DNA of 64,000 nucleotides from Paguma larvata (GCA_030068075.1 CM057836.1:70345788-70409787); one strand, 5' to 3'; positions 23,607 through 35,074 are shown, counted from the first letter of the stretch. Numbers and translations: made by a program. The notes: generated by a model not told the origin, from the letters alone.

Positions 23607-24150
23607 AGTTGTATGAATATTTCTAAGTAATTTAATTTAATGGGAGGAAAGTTTTTTTCTTCTTAATTTCCTGTTTTATTTCACTGTGGTCAAAAACCAA
23701 CAGTGTAATTTTTACCTTTCAAATGTCTACTTGACAAGGATAGAGGTTTTTGTTGCATACAAAGCCTTATGTGTATCTATTAATTCAAGCTTCCTAACTA
23801 CATGTAATCCAAACTTCATCTCATTTTGTTCTTTGTATTGTATAAATACAGAGGAATATTTATTTTAAAATTTTCCATTATAATTGTAATTTTATCAAAT
23901 TCTTTATGTATTTCTAACAATTTTTGCTTTGTTTATTTTGTCCACAAGTATTTACAACCTATTATAACATCTTAGTGGACTATACATTTGTAAAAATAAA
24001 ATATCCCTCGTATCCTACCTTTTTGCCTCAAATTCCGTCCTCTGTAATACTAATTGTATCACCTTACTTCTTCTTCTTCTTTTTTTTTTTTTTGCTTGTT
24101 TGATATATTTGTTCAGCTCTTTATTTTTAGTGTTTTTATTTTTGTTTCAG
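23607..24150. other. AT-rich intergenic sequence, no gene seen
   Basis: T-rich, probably decayed antisense L1 ('TTTTATTTCACTGTGGTCAAAAACC' is L1-like), but too diverged to assign firmly. Confidence 0.4.
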
Positions 24151-24161
24151 AATGTCTTGTT

Positions 24162-24284
24162 GGGATGCCTGACTGACTCGGTCAGTAGAATATGTGATTC
24201 TCAATCTTAAGGCCATGAGGTTCAAACCCCACATTAGGCACGAAGCCTACTTAAAAAAATAAATAATTAACTTAAAAAATCAAG
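24162..24284 (+). repeat. short old-type tRNA SINE
   Basis: Short element with tRNA-like head 'GGGATGCCTGACTGACTCGGTCAG' and B-box region 'GGTTCAAACCCCACATTAGG', then an A-rich tail. It lacks the CT-rich body of the common SINEC. Flanks 'AATGTCTTGTT' and 'GATATCTTGTT' are a decayed TSD. Confidence 0.75.
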
Positions 24285-24469
24285 GATATCTTGTTAACAA
24301 CCTATGTAATTTTGCTTTTTTTCGGAAAATCATTTGAAAATCTTCAATAGGGAATTGAATGCAGTTCACAGTTACTGTGGTCACTGTTTGTACTATATTA
24401 TGGGGATCTCCCTGCACACAGGGATCTTCTGTCTAACTGGAGAGATGAATAAGGAATGCAGATGATTCT

Positions 24470-24620
24470 AGGTCATGGATTGTTGGCCTTCAGTGTTCAT
24501 CTAATCCAATCTGCTTTAGGACAGATGAAAAAATACAGCTGGGCAAGTTACACTGTTTAGTAACAAAGATCAGACAGGTAGCTCAATTTGAACACAAGAC
24601 TGTAACACCTAATATAATTT
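24470..24620 (-). repeat. possible MIR-like fragment
   Basis: 'GACAGATGAAAAAATACAGCTGGGCAAGTTACACTGTTTAGTAACAAAG' loosely follows the antisense MIR core. Confidence 0.35.
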
Positions 24621-24923
24621 CATGAATCAGATGAATTCAGCTGCAGTCAGCAGTGACTTTTCCCCTTTTGGACAATCCATAGCATTGTTTAGAGCTTTCT
24701 TATGTTTAATATCTTTGCTCATCCAAAAACATGTAATATTTTCCAAAGAATGGTACAAGTATCACTGAAGTCTTGATATAATTTTAGGTAGCACACAGAT
24801 AAATACTTTTTTTCTATTTAAATAGTTACATATTTATTTTAATGTAAATTAGGAAAAAAGCATATCTAATATACCCTTCAATCTCATGGATAGATTAGAA
24901 TAATACTAAGATAAAAAAGCAGG

Positions 24924-25042
24924 GCTGGGATGCTGGGCCTGCTCAGTTGGAAGAGTATGCAGATCTTGATCTCAGGGGCATGAGTTCAAGCCCCACATTG
25001 GGTGTAGAGATTACTAAAAAATATAAATAAACTTAAAAAAAA
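24924..25042 (+). repeat. short old-type tRNA SINE
   Basis: Same short type as the copy near 24162. 'GCATGAGTTCAAGCCCCACATTGGG' holds the B box, followed by an A-rich tail with no CT-rich segment. Confidence 0.75.
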
Positions 25043-25149
25043 CCTGAGGCCAATTTGAAGAAAAATGTCAAAGAAATTGTAGCTCAGGTGACACTCAGAT
25101 ATGAAAAATATGAATGACTAATGTTTGGGAAATAATGCTTTTAATAAGA

Positions 25150-25245
25150 AAAGTTTTGATAGATAACAGTGGGTTCATATCCTGGATCTGCCCCTTGTGA
25201 AGATTAAGCAAGATAAGATTTATAAAACACTTGGCTTAGTAAGTC
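25150..25245 (+). repeat. MIR fragment
   Basis: 'GTGGGTTCATATCCTGGATCTGCC' then 'AAGATTAAGCAAGATAAGATTTATAAAACACTTGGC' is MIR with an internal deletion. Confidence 0.5.
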
Positions 25246-25437
25246 TTTGGTTGTGTTATTTCTCTAATTTGTCATGTTTTAGGCTTGTCTCCTTAATTAT
25301 TAGATTGTAAAAACCTCCAATGACAAAAAAGAAATACACTTGGCAAAGTAAAAAAGCTGATACTAGATAAAGCATATAGTAAGTCGGTGAAAATGATAGT
25401 TTTTCTCTACATATTTGTAATTTAAATTAGTCTCCAG

Positions 25438-25640
25438 CCAACCATAAGAGACTCTTCAATATACAGAACAAACTGAGGGTTGATGGAGGGGAGGTGGGTG
25501 GGGGGATGGGTAAATGGGTGACGGGCATTAAGGAGGGCACTTGTTGGGATGAGCACTGGGTGTTATATGTAAGTGATGAATCACTAAATTCTACTCCTGA
25601 AATCATTACTATTAGTTAATATGTGTTAGTTAGTCTTAAC
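25438..25640 (+). repeat. carnivore L1 3' UTR end
   Basis: 'CATAAGAGACTCTTCAATATACAGAACAAACTGAGGGTTGATGG', a G-rich stretch, 'GGGCACTTGTTGGGATGAGCACTGGGTGTTATATGTAAGTGATGAATCACTAAATTCTACTCCTGAAATCATTA' is the standard carnivore L1 3' end. Only the terminal 200 bases are present. Confidence 0.85.
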
Positions 25641-25649
25641 ATTAATCTA

Positions 25650-25765
25650 ATCATAGAGAAAACTGGCTATGCTTTTAGCTAGATATGTTACTTGATTAGT
25701 TATTTGGATCTCAATTTTCTCAACTGCAAAATAAGTGTTGTGTTAGACAATGTGTAAGGTGTCTG
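25650..25765 (+). repeat. MIR fragment
   Basis: 'TATGTTACTTGATTAGTTATTTGGATCTCAATTTTCTCAACTGCAAAATAAG' matches the MIR core in the forward direction. Confidence 0.5.
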
Positions 25766-26085
25766 ACAATTTTAACATATATAACTCTCCTGTTGGATTT
25801 CCCCCAAGTGAATACCATTAACTAATTAATCAATTAAACCATTCATTCATTCATGCAAAGGTATATGTGCACTTACAATGTGCCAGACACTGTTAGAGAA
25901 AACATGGTGGTACCTGCCGTCCTCTAGAAGCTCGCTTAAAAACTGTCTGCTGTACCTTTTATTCCCATGACTTCTTCCTTCCATAAGGGGATGCCTGTAT
26001 ATCCCACTCCCTTCACCTATTTGGGCCATGTTCCCATCCTCTCCCCTGCAGCACAGGTAATACAGTGAATGGTATCATCATAGTG

Positions 26086-26224
26086 TTGTATGGTGACAGA
26101 TGGTAGATACACTTGTGGTGAGTATAGCATATATAGAGAGAGTTGTTGAATCACTATGTTGTACACCTGAAACAAATGTAACATTGTGTGTAAACTATAC
26201 TCGAAACAAAAACAAAACATAAAA
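26086..26224 (+). repeat. L1 3' UTR end, older subfamily
   Basis: 'GAGAGTTGTTGAATCACTATGTTGTACACCTGAAACAAATGTAACATTGTGTGTAAACTATACTCGAAACAAAAAC' is the terminal segment of an older carnivore L1 3' UTR plus tail. Confidence 0.75.
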
Positions 26225-27059
26225 AGGGCAATAATAAATTATAGCCAAAAAGTAACCAAGCAAACAAACCAAACACTGTCTAATTGATTTATTATCTGGC
26301 TAAAGGGGGGGAGGGAAGGATCTCTCTTCTTGAGGAAATCATTATACTGCGTAACTGTTGGGGTACATACAAATATTTGAAACTATTAGATCTTTGAATT
26401 CAACAAAATTAGCTTTACGAGAAAAATTCTAAAATTTTCTCGAAACAAACCAAAACAATCATCTGAAAGAGATGATGATGGAAATCCAGTTTGGAAACAA
26501 TACCACCAGGCCACACTTGGGTCTGTCCAGCCCTGTGCTAAATTGTCTAGCAGGGTCAAGTGAAAGAGGAGGGGCAATCCTACAGAACTTTCTGACTGGT
26601 TGGCACAATACGATGGTACTTGTAGGCAACTCCCAAGAACTCATACAGCAACTTTGTGCAAATTGGCAAAAGCAACCCCTCTGGGCAGACGAATTACAAC
26701 ACGGTGCCCCCATCAAGGCAACAAATCTGAATAAGAACCTTTCCGGAGACAGCCCGAACAAGAGCGCTTCTTGGCAAATGGAGCACAGGCTGATTTGAGC
26801 TCCACTCCGCGCTCTGCCCCGCCCCCCACCCGTAGTATGACTGTGTGGGGCACAGACACATGTGTGTGACAGCCCAGCTTATGGGGGGCAATCTAATAAC
26901 ACGTCTGAACACACTGAGATCATGACGTGACTTCAACTGTAACCATTGTGAAAAAGAGATTTTAAAAATGTCTAATTCTACCAGTCTTTTCAAATTGAAT
27001 AATGTCTATAGTCTAAACAGGAAGTATCCCTGCATTGCCTCTAGAAACACAGCTTTAGG
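26225..27059. other. intergenic sequence, no gene seen
   Basis: Unique sequence. Antisense-overlapping frames at 26459-26798 (100-108 codons) have no recognisable domain. Confidence 0.4.
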
Positions 27060-28480
27060 GGGAAAAAAAGCTATATTATTCATATTAGGCCTTTTGTCCA
27101 GAGATTACTGCTAAATCAGCAACAAAAAGCGCTGACAGCGTGAGGGTTAAATGTTTTAAAATTCTCTTCCACTGAAGGCTGGCTCCTGTTGCCTAGTGAC
27201 TGCTGCGTTGCTCACTGCTGTCACTCACCTTGTCTCCAGAGAGTTATCCCCCACTCTCATAAGGAAGGTTATGATTGGACAAAGGTGACATCATAGCACA
27301 TAGAGGAACGGCATCTCTTTGTCAAGACAGCACCAATAAGATGACTCAAGAGTTGGTAGCAAAGTGTTGTGGTTCCTTTGTTTTGTTTCTTTAATATAGA
27401 GCGAATGCATTTGATGAAACATTGTCTTCAATCTTCATTTCTTGCAGAGCCAATTTTGCAAGGGTTAGTAGCGATTTTTGCCCGTAAAAATATTCATCGG
27501 TAATATGAATTATCTGCAAGTCCATTTAATCAGCTCCAGCCCAGCCAAAGCCTTTTCCCTCCTAGCACTCGGTCAGCACGTGAGAAGCTGAATGCATTAC
27601 AGGCAGAAAATGACTATCCTGCAGCTCATTATCACACCATTGGTTGCAGAGTGGAATTTCACACAAGGCAGATTCTTCTCGGTGCTTATCTGAGAACTAC
27701 CTGAAGTGGTTCCAAAGCACCAGTTTCCAGGACAGCCCTATAATAAGACTCCGGGACACATACACAAGGCGTCAAAAGAGTTAAAAAAATTTGATTGAAG
27801 TTGAAAGCGTATCTACTTTTAAAATCAAGCAGTTGGAGAAATCTCACACATTGTACATCGCACACAAACATAAGTTCTTTGATTACTTTTCAAATTCAGA
27901 TCACACATGTTTGTCCTGTTTTGAAAATCAAGCAAGCCCAAGAGTCCTTATTTTATTTTTCACACTGACTTGGGCTACTTGTGTACACTCTTGACTATTT
28001 CAGCCACGGAAGACATTAGCTATGTGATTGAAGTGTCGGTTGCAGATTCATTATGCCGAGCTGCTATGTTAAATCACCTGTTAAATGTGTTCTTTTCCTG
28101 GTAAATATTCAGTATACAGCATAGTCACAGCTGGTATAATTGGATAATTGCTTTCAATTAATGCTCTATTTTGAAAGCTACAACTCCTATAAAGCTTAGA
28201 GTTGAATTGTAACAAAGGCAATCCCCCTTGGGAAACAGGAGACGGCGAATTCCTTTCTGCAATTCTACTGGAAAGCAGTTAGAGAGAGAGAGAGTAGTCA
28301 TAAATTATATATGGCCCTGCTTTTACCTCCACTGATAAAGAACCTGTAGGGTGTCAGCTGAAATGTGTAAGTACACCACTGCCTCTTCCAAGAGCCGGCT
28401 GTAAGTATTTGCATATTGTAATTTCTCATTTGAATAATCAATGTCATTCTTAAAGTGAATTAAAGTGACCATACATTTCC
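27060..28480. promoter_or_regulatory. interspersed-repeat-free block with clustered factor motifs (candidate distal enhancer)
   Basis: About 1.4 kb with no SINE, L1, L2 or MIR piece, unusual in this window, roughly 10 kb beyond the FOXN2 poly(A) site. Visible motifs: an RFX-like X-box GTTGCCTAGTGAC (27188-27200), inverted CCAAT with TGATTGG (27272-27278), CRE-like TGACATCA (27286-27293), CCAAT (27333-27337), consensus AP-1 TGACTCA (27342-27348), CCAAT (27450-27454), E-box CACGTG (27577-27582), inverted CCAAT (27640-27644), homeodomain-type TAAT/ATTA repeats around 28134-28165, and octamer ATTTGCAT (28407-28414). Each is short and occurs by chance. The clustering and lack of repeats are the argument. 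Function is inferred. Confidence 0.3.
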
Positions 28481-28659
28481 TGGGGAAAATTCATCTCAAA
28501 GAAGGGAAAGATAGTATTTACACAGAATTAAGTTACAAGGGAACACTTATTCTCAATAATGATCAAACACATTCAGGAAAAACCAATTTCATAAATAATT
28601 TTCCTTTACGAAGAGACTGGTGTGCAAGTGAAAGCGGACAGTGAGTGTATGTTCTTTTA

Positions 28660-28876
28660 TTTTTATTATTTTTTTTAACATTTATTTATTTTTGAGAGAC
28701 ATAGAGACAGAGCGTGAGCAGAGGAAGGGCAGGGAGAGGGAGGTACAGAATCAAAGCAGGCTCCAGGCTCTGAGCCGGCAGCACAGAGCCCGACGCGGGG
28801 CTCCAACTCACAGACTGTGACATCATGACCTGAGCCGAAGTTGGCCGCCTAACCGACTGAGCCACCCAGGCGCCCC
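28660..28876 (-). repeat. CAN-SINE with 15-bp TSD
   Basis: Full-length copy. Flanks GTGTATGTTCTTTTA (28645-28659) and GTGTGTGTTCTTTTA (28877-28891) differ at one position. Confidence 0.95.
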
Positions 28877-28891
28877 GTGTGTGTTCTTTTA

Positions 28892-29739
28892 AATGAAATC
28901 TTGATACATGTGAGGGGAAAGTTCTATTGCTGACGTGGTTCTTGCTCATTTGACAAGAACAATACCAAACATCTGGTTCTTAGAGAGTTTGTTTGGTAGC
29001 AGTGAATAATGGTGATTGATGTAGAATTGATAGTACCATAATTTGATCAAGATTCAGTTTTACATTTTCTTTTACTCTATTAAGAGATTTAATTCTATAA
29101 ACAAGATCTTGAGGGAATGCTCCAATTACTTAATGAAACCTGTCAGCGGTTAATTATAAAATTATTCTTCTCTATTCCCTTCATGCCCTAAAAAACTTAG
29201 ATGGCTTAGATCCAATTACATGTAAAAGTTATAAATACGTATTTTAATAGGCTTTTCAATAATATAGGCTGACCTTTACACTAATAAGAAGAGGTAAGAC
29301 TTTTACCCTATGGAACAACTTGTACCCATTTAGAGAAACAAACCTTTCTTTCCTAACTTTCTGGATCATTACATTTCTTGGGTTTGGAGGATTTGGGCTT
29401 GAAGGGTAACTGTATCAGGCCACAGGGTGCAGGATGTAGTATTTTGTCAGAAGGTATTTGATTACGAATGCATATTTAGGGTTTGCAATGAATGATCCCC
29501 AAGTGTCAAGGTAGAATGGTGATCCTTTGAAAACGTACGTTTGATCCCATTCTCCCCAGTCTTAGATACTCAGTTCTTACCAAAGCACTTGCAGAGCCTG
29601 CCCGGCACGGGCCCTGGCATCTGGACACTTCTCATATCATCTCCTCCACCCCTCCCTTTGCATACGATGCTACAGGCACAATAGCTATTCCTCTTGCTAA
29701 TACTGTAAAAACATCGCAGGACTACAGCGTCTACCTTCT
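28892..29739. other. AT-rich intergenic sequence, no gene seen
   Basis: No recognised exon or repeat. Confidence 0.4.
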
Positions 29740-30115
29740 GCGCAGACTTTCCTGTTCCCTGCCTGGAAGGCCCTTCCTCGGGGTATTTATATGTCTCACT
29801 CACTCCAGCACGTCACTCCAATCCCTGCTCAAGGCCACCTGGATGAGTGTTCCTCCCCATCCACCCTTTCTAAAGCGGTGACTGTCACGCCTCTCCTTCC
29901 CCTTCCTCACTTCAGTTTTCTAGGTGGCATTTACACTTCTGAAATTTCATTTCAAGTTTTTATATTGTCAGTCTCCACCCACAAGAATGTAAGGTCCTCG
30001 AGGGCAGAGACTTTGTCTGTTTCATCCACCGCGAAACCACCAGGGCCTAGCCGAGTGATGGGCCCTTCATAAGTGCTCAGGAACGGTTTGTGGAATAAAT
30101 GAATAAAGGGTTAAG
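29740..30115 (+). repeat. L2 3' region
   Basis: 'CCTGCCTGGAAGGCCCTTCC' near the start and 'CAAGAATGTAAGGTCCTCGAGGGCAGAGACTTTGTCTGTTTCATCCACCGCG' to 'AAGTGCTCAGGAACGGTTTGTGGAATAAATGAATAAA' at the end follow the L2 3' consensus. This is one of the better-preserved L2 copies here. Confidence 0.8.
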
Positions 30116-30159
30116 CTTTTGTCTTGTGCCTGGATATTCCTGTAACCTAGAGGCAGTAG

Positions 30160-30375
30160 AGCCTGGGAATGCAGGCACACATTTAGGACTCAGACTTGTT
30201 TTTTGACCATTACGAGCAATTTAAGCTCTTTGACTGTGGATTTCTTCATCTATAAATAACATTTACCTCATTGACCTCAGAGAGTTGATGTGAAGATTAA
30301 GTAAGATAAAAAATAACGTCTAAATGCTTGGCTTCGTGCTCACCATGCTGTCAGGGAGAAAATCATCAATAAGTA
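30160..30375 (+). repeat. MIR
   Basis: 'TTTGACTGTGGATTTCTTCATCTATAAATAAC', 'AGAGTTGATGTGAAGATTAAGTAAGATAA' and 'TAAATGCTTGGC' follow the forward MIR consensus. Confidence 0.65.
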
Positions 30376-30777
30376 GTAGCTAGAATATTCCGGATCAGAC
30401 CCATCACGGATTACTAACTCAGCTTCAGGTAGTTCTTAATGTAATTTTTCTCAAAAGCCATTGAACTTCTCTCACACCCGCCCAACCCTCCCCAGAAACT
30501 ATTTTAATATTTCTTTTTCCACAGTCCATCTCAGAGTCTACACTGGAGCAGTCCGTCTGACTTCAAGGTTTTTTATTCAACTCTCAGCTCTGAAAGTAAC
30601 AGAAGCTGTTGAATGTATTTCGACTTCTCATCTGTTGCTTACTGACATATTTTTATTATCTCCCTTTTTCTACAGTTCAAACAGGACAAATTATTTTTGT
30701 TTTGAAAAAAAGAAATTAGAATACCAAGGAGTTTTTCTCTCCTCTGTATGTATATGGTTGTTAGCCCTCACCCATCT

Positions 30778-30778
<1 letters not shown>

Positions 30779-30817
<39 letters not shown>

Positions 30818-30822
30818 ACACA
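30779..30822. repeat. (CA)n microsatellite
   Basis: About 22 CA units with one CT interruption near 30811. Likely length-polymorphic. Confidence 0.95.
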
Positions 30823-30859
30823 TCAGACCTGGGCAGTCAACTGATCTCCCTTCAGTCCC

Positions 30860-31384
30860 TGTAGATTCCATAATTTTTTTTCCAAAATATCATGTAAATG
30901 GAATCATGTGCTGTGTATTCTTCTAAGACTGGTTTTGTTTTGGGGCACCTGGGTGGCTCAGTCAGGTAAGCCTCCGACTTCAGCTCAGGTCATGATCTCG
31001 TGGTTTGTGAGTTCAAGCCCCGTGATGGGCTCTGTGCTGACAGCTCAGAGCCTGGAGCTTGCTTCAGATTTTATGTCTCCCTCTTTCTCTGCCCCTCCCC
31101 CATGCTCACTCAGGCGCTCTCTCTCTCTCTAAAAAATAAACATAAAAAATTGCTTTTAAAGACTGGTTACATTTACATTGTTACTAGTATCAGCAGTATG
31201 TTTCGTTTTACTTCTGAGTAGTGCTCAATTGTAAGAATTTACCATAATGTATTTATTCACCTGTTGATGGACATTTATAACTGTTTCACTTTTGAAGCTA
31301 TCTTGAATACTACTGCTGTGAACATTCTGAAACAAACCTTTCATTTCTCCTGGTAAATACCTAAGAGGGAAACTGCTGGGTGTT
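30860..31384 (-). repeat. old L1 3' end (antisense), split by a SINE
   Basis: 'ATGTAAATGGAATCATGTGCTGTG' and 'TTATTCACCTGTTGATGGACATTTATAACTG..GAACATTC..TCTCCTGGTAAATACCTAAGAGGGAAACTGCTGGGTG' are reverse-strand L1 ORF2 end, interrupted by the SINE at 30935. Confidence 0.7.
30935..31158 (+). repeat. CAN-SINE with 10-bp TSD
   Basis: Full-length copy inserted in antisense L1. AAGACTGGTT is duplicated at 30925-30934 and 31159-31168. Confidence 0.92.
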
Positions 31385-31735
31385 ATGGGCCGATCTGTAA
31401 ACCCCCTCTCCCAAATTGGTATCTTGAAGGCATAACCCCCAGTATCTCAGAATGTGACTGTACTTGGAGATAGGAACTTTAAAAAGGAAATTCAGTTAAA
31501 AAGAGGCCATTTGGAGTGAGTCCTAATCCAATCTGACTGGTATCCTTGTTAGACGTACTAACTTGGACAAAAAGCGGTACAAGAGAGATGTCAGGGACGC
31601 ACATACACAAAGGAAAGGGCATGTGAGGGCACAGCAAGACAGTCTTCTGCAAGCCAAAGAGAGAAGTCTCTGAGAAACCGAAACCTGCTGACACTTTGAT
31701 CTTGAGCTTCTAGCCTCCGGAACTGTGAGAAAAGT
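31381..31735 (+). repeat. MaLR-type LTR, 3'-truncated
   Basis: It begins TGTTATGG, then 'GGCATAACCCCCAGTATCTCAGAATGTGACTG', 'CCTAATCCAATCTGACTGGTATCCTTGTTAGA', and near its end 'CTGACACTTTGATCTTGAGCTTCTAGCCTCCGGAACTGTGAGAAA'. This order is that of a MaLR solo LTR. The last ~70 bases are missing. No retroviral coding sequence accompanies it. Confidence 0.65.
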
Positions 31736-32526
31736 CACTATGTGCAGGCTCTACTTAGGACGAGGAAAGTCAAGCTCCCCCTTCTTTAGGGTGGAGTATC
31801 TGCACAATTTATTTGGAATTCTTCTGTATGGGACATTGGTCTCTTCTTCCTCATTTATTAATTCATTCGATCATTACGTATAACAATGTGTACTCGTGGA
31901 TATTTGTTTTATACTTTGGGTTGTAAGCCAATACTATTTTGTTTATCTTGTTGCTTAAATTGTTCCAGCTTTGGCCACCGGGAGTTGGAAGTTTTCTTGT
32001 TTTTCTTTTCCTTTGTTTTTAATTAATAGACTTTACTTTTTAGAGCAGTTTCAGGTTACAGAGAAGTTAAGCAAAGAGTAGAGAGAGTTCTGATATACCT
32101 ACTTCCAGCCCTATTTTCCCCTGCCCTAAGTTTCTTCTATTATGGACATCTTACGTTCGGGTGGTACATTTATTACAATTGCCAACATTAATATGTCGTT
32201 ATTAACTAAAATCCACAATTCACATTAAGGGGTCACTCTTTATCTTGTGCATTCTGAGGGTTTCGGTGCATGTGTAATGACATGTATCCGCCATGACGGT
32301 AACACACGGAGCAGTTCCACCGCCCTAAATATTCTGTGTCCTCGACCTATTCGTCTCTCCCTCCCTCTGAAACCCTGGCAACCGCTGGTCTTTTCCTGTC
32401 TCCATAATCTCGCTTTTTCCAGGAATCACACTATGTCGCTTTTTCAGCTTGGCTTTTTTTCACTTAGCGATATGCATTTAATATTCTTCCATGTCTGCGG
32501 CGTGGCTTGATAGCTCATTTCTTTTT

Positions 32527-33494
32527 CTTTTTTTGTTTCTAGTTATGGTAAGTGTATTCACATCGTTGTGTAACCGATCTCTAGGACTCTTTCATCTCGC
32601 AAAACTCAAACTCCAAGCTTGCGTTAAACAACAACTCCCCATTTCCCTCTTCCCACAGCCCCTGGCAACCACTCTTTCACTTTCTAACATTAGATGACTG
32701 CAGGTACCTCACGGGAGTGGAATCATACAGTATGTGTCCTCTTATGACTTATTTCACTTAGCATAATATCTTCAAGGTTCATCTGTGTATTCACAGATGT
32801 CAAAGTTTCCTTCCTTCTTAAGGCTGAATAGTATCTCCATTGTACGTGTAATACCACATTTTGTTTAGCCATTCCTCTGTCCTGTAGACACCCTGAGTTG
32901 TTTCCCTTTTTGCTATTGTGAATAATGCTGTGATGAACACAGATGTACAAATACGTTGAGACCTTGCTTTTAATTCTTTTGGGTATATGCCCGGAAATAT
33001 AATTGCTGGATCAGATGGTAATGATAGTTTTAATTTCTTTAGGAACTTCCATACACTTTCCATAGCAGCTGTACCATTTTACATTTCCACCAACAGTGTA
33101 CAAGAGTTCCAATTTTTCTACAACCTTGCCAACACTTGTTACTTTGTGTTTTTTTTTTTAATTTTAGAGAGAGAATGTGAGCAGGAGAGGGGAAGAAGGA
33201 GAGAGAGAGAGAGAGGGAGAGACCAAAGCAGGCTCACACTCAGCACAGAGCCAGATGTGGGGCGCAATCCCACAACTGTGAGATCACAACCTTGAGCCAA
33301 AAATCAAGAGTCAGACGCTCAACTGACTGAACCACCCAGGCAAAAAAAACCATTTTGCGTTTAATAGTAACCATCCTAATGAGCGTGAGGTGGTATCTCA
33401 TTGTGGTTTTGGTTTGCATTTACCTAATTAGTGATGTTTAGCACCATTTCATGTGCTTGTTGTCCAATTGTATATCTTCCTTGGAGAAATGTTA
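32527..33494 (-). mobile_element. 5'-truncated antisense L1 inserted in the older L1, 17-bp TSD
   Basis: Starts with a T-rich tract (tail complement) and carries its own 'GGAATCATACAGTATGTGTCC..TTCACTTAGCATAATATC..CCATTGTACG' L1 3' sequence. ATAGCTCATTTCTTTTT is duplicated exactly at 32510-32526 and 33495-33511, defining the insertion. It contains the SINE at 33148. Confidence 0.8.
33148..33342 (-). repeat. CAN-SINE, older copy
   Basis: Diverged antisense SINE with GA-rich body and terminal 'CTGAACCACCCAGGC'. Third level of nesting at this site. Confidence 0.85.
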
Positions 33495-33760
33495 ATAGCT
33501 CATTTCTTTTTATGGCTGAATAATATCCCATTATATGAATATTACTGTCGTTTATATAGATATATGGAGATATACTACAGTTTATCCATTCCCATATTGA
33601 AGGACTTCTGGGTTGCTTCTAAGTTTTGATAATTATGAGTAAGTTTTGCACAAGAATCGTGCACACGTGTTTGTGTGGACATGTTTTCAGCTCATTTGGG
33701 TAAATGCCAAGGAGCAGGATCTCTGGAGCTGGATTGTACATTAAAAGTATGTTTAGTTTG

Positions 33761-34000
33761 GGGGGCGCCTGGGTGGCTCAGTTGGTTAAGTGCCCGACCT
33801 CGGCTCAGGTCATGATCTCACGGTTTGTGAGTTCGAGCCCCACATCAGGCTTTGGGCTGACAGAGGCCTGGAGCCTGCTTCTGTTTCAGTGTCTCCCTTT
33901 CTCTCTCTGCCCCTCCCCTGCTTGTGCTCTCTTTTTCTCTCTCTCTCTCTCAAAAATAAACATTAAAAAAATTTTTTTAAAAAGCATTTAAAAAAAAGAA
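33761..34000 (+). repeat. CAN-SINE with 13-bp TSD
   Basis: Full-length copy, TATGTTTAGTTTG duplicated at 33748-33760 and 34001-34013. The tail is long and contains a T-rich interruption. Confidence 0.93.
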
Positions 34001-34509
34001 TATGTTTAGTTTGTAAGAATCCACAAACCTTTCTGCCAAAGTGGCAGTACTTTGCATTCCCAGGAGCAATGAACGAGAGTTGCTCCACATTCTTGTCACT
34101 ATTTGGTGTTGTCAGTGTTTTGGATTTTAGCCATTTGAATAGGTATATAGTGGGATCTCAATGTCTTAATTTCCATTTCCCTAATAACATGATGTTGAGA
34201 GTCTTTGCATCTGCTTATATGCCATCTGTTTATCTTTTTTGATAAAGTGTCTGGATATTTTGCTCATTTTTAAATCATGTTGTTTTCTTATTATTGATTT
34301 TTAAGAGCTTTTCGTGTATTTTTGATACCAGTTCTTTATTTTATATGTTTTGCAAATATTTTCTCCCAGGCTGTGGCTTGCCTTTCCATTCTCTTAACAG
34401 TAACTTTCACGGAGCATAAAATTTTAATTTCAGCCAAGTCCAACTTACCGGTTTTTTTCTTTCATGGATTGTGCTTTTGGAATTGCATCTTGTTGTAAGG
34501 TTTTAATTA

Positions 34510-34800
34510 CTAATAGGCACAAGATTTCTACTTATTCTTGATTTAAGTTAGTTAATTTCATCTCACTTGGTGAATTTACTGGTATCAAGTTCTTAAATAT
34601 TCTTTTGTTTTTGTTTTGTTAATATCTATGGGATCTGTCCTTATATCTCATTTCATTTCTGATTTTGCTGAATTGGGGCCTCCTTTTTTCCCATTAGTTA
34701 ATTTGGCTAGAGGTGTATCACTCTTACCGGTCTTTTCAAAAAATGTTTCATGCATTTTGTCCAGTTTTCTAGTTGTTTACAGAGGAGCTTAAGTCTGAAC
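34510..34800 (-). repeat. old L1 ORF2 fragment (antisense)
   Basis: 'TTATATCTCATTTCATTTCTGATTTTGCTGAATTGGG' and 'CATGCATTTTGTCCAGTTTTCTAGTTGTTT' resemble antisense L1 ORF2. Likely more of the neighbouring old L1 or a second piece. Confidence 0.5.
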
Positions 34801-34885
34801 CTGTCTCTCAATTATGGCTGCAAGTCAAAGAATCAGGGTAATTTCTTAAAGTGTTTACACCGTCAATGGCTTCCCTAAGGTCTTT

Positions 34886-35074
34886 TTTTTTTTTTTTTTT
34901 TTTTGATGTTTCTTCATTTTTGAGAGAGAGAGCACGAGCCAGGGAGGGGTGGAGAGAGAGGGAGGCAGAGGATCCAAAGCGGGCTCTGCACTGACAGCAG
35001 TGAGCCCATGCTGGATTTAACTCATGAACCTCGTGAGTTAATAACCTGAGCTGACTGAGACACCCGGGGGCCCC
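34886..35074 (-). repeat. CAN-SINE with ~15-bp TSD
   Basis: Long T tract, GA-rich body, diverged head. Flanks TTCCCTAAGGTCTTT (34871-34885) and TTCCCTACGGTTCTT (35075-35089). Confidence 0.88.

Larger units (their letters stand above)
31990..34500 (-). repeat. old L1 (L1M-like) 3' end, antisense, split by a younger L1 and a SINE
   Basis: Three segments are colinear with one antisense L1M: 32030-32526 ('TAGAGCAGTTTCAGGTTACAG..GGCATTTAATATTCTTCCATG' region), 33495-33747 ('TGGCTGAATAATATCCCATTATATG..GGTTGCTTCTAAG') and 34001-34500 ('TTTGTAAGAATCCACAAACC..TTTGCAAATATTTTCTCCCAGGCTGTGGCTTGCC'). The gaps are filled by insertions with target-site duplications. Confidence 0.8.

Noticed and set aside
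27188..27293. X-box, Y-box-like and CRE-like motifs considered as an MHC class II-type SXY promoter module
   Set aside because: Order and spacing are wrong: the X-box and the ATTGG element are about 70 bases apart and the CRE-like site follows the Y-like site. Kept only as part of a generic enhancer candidate.
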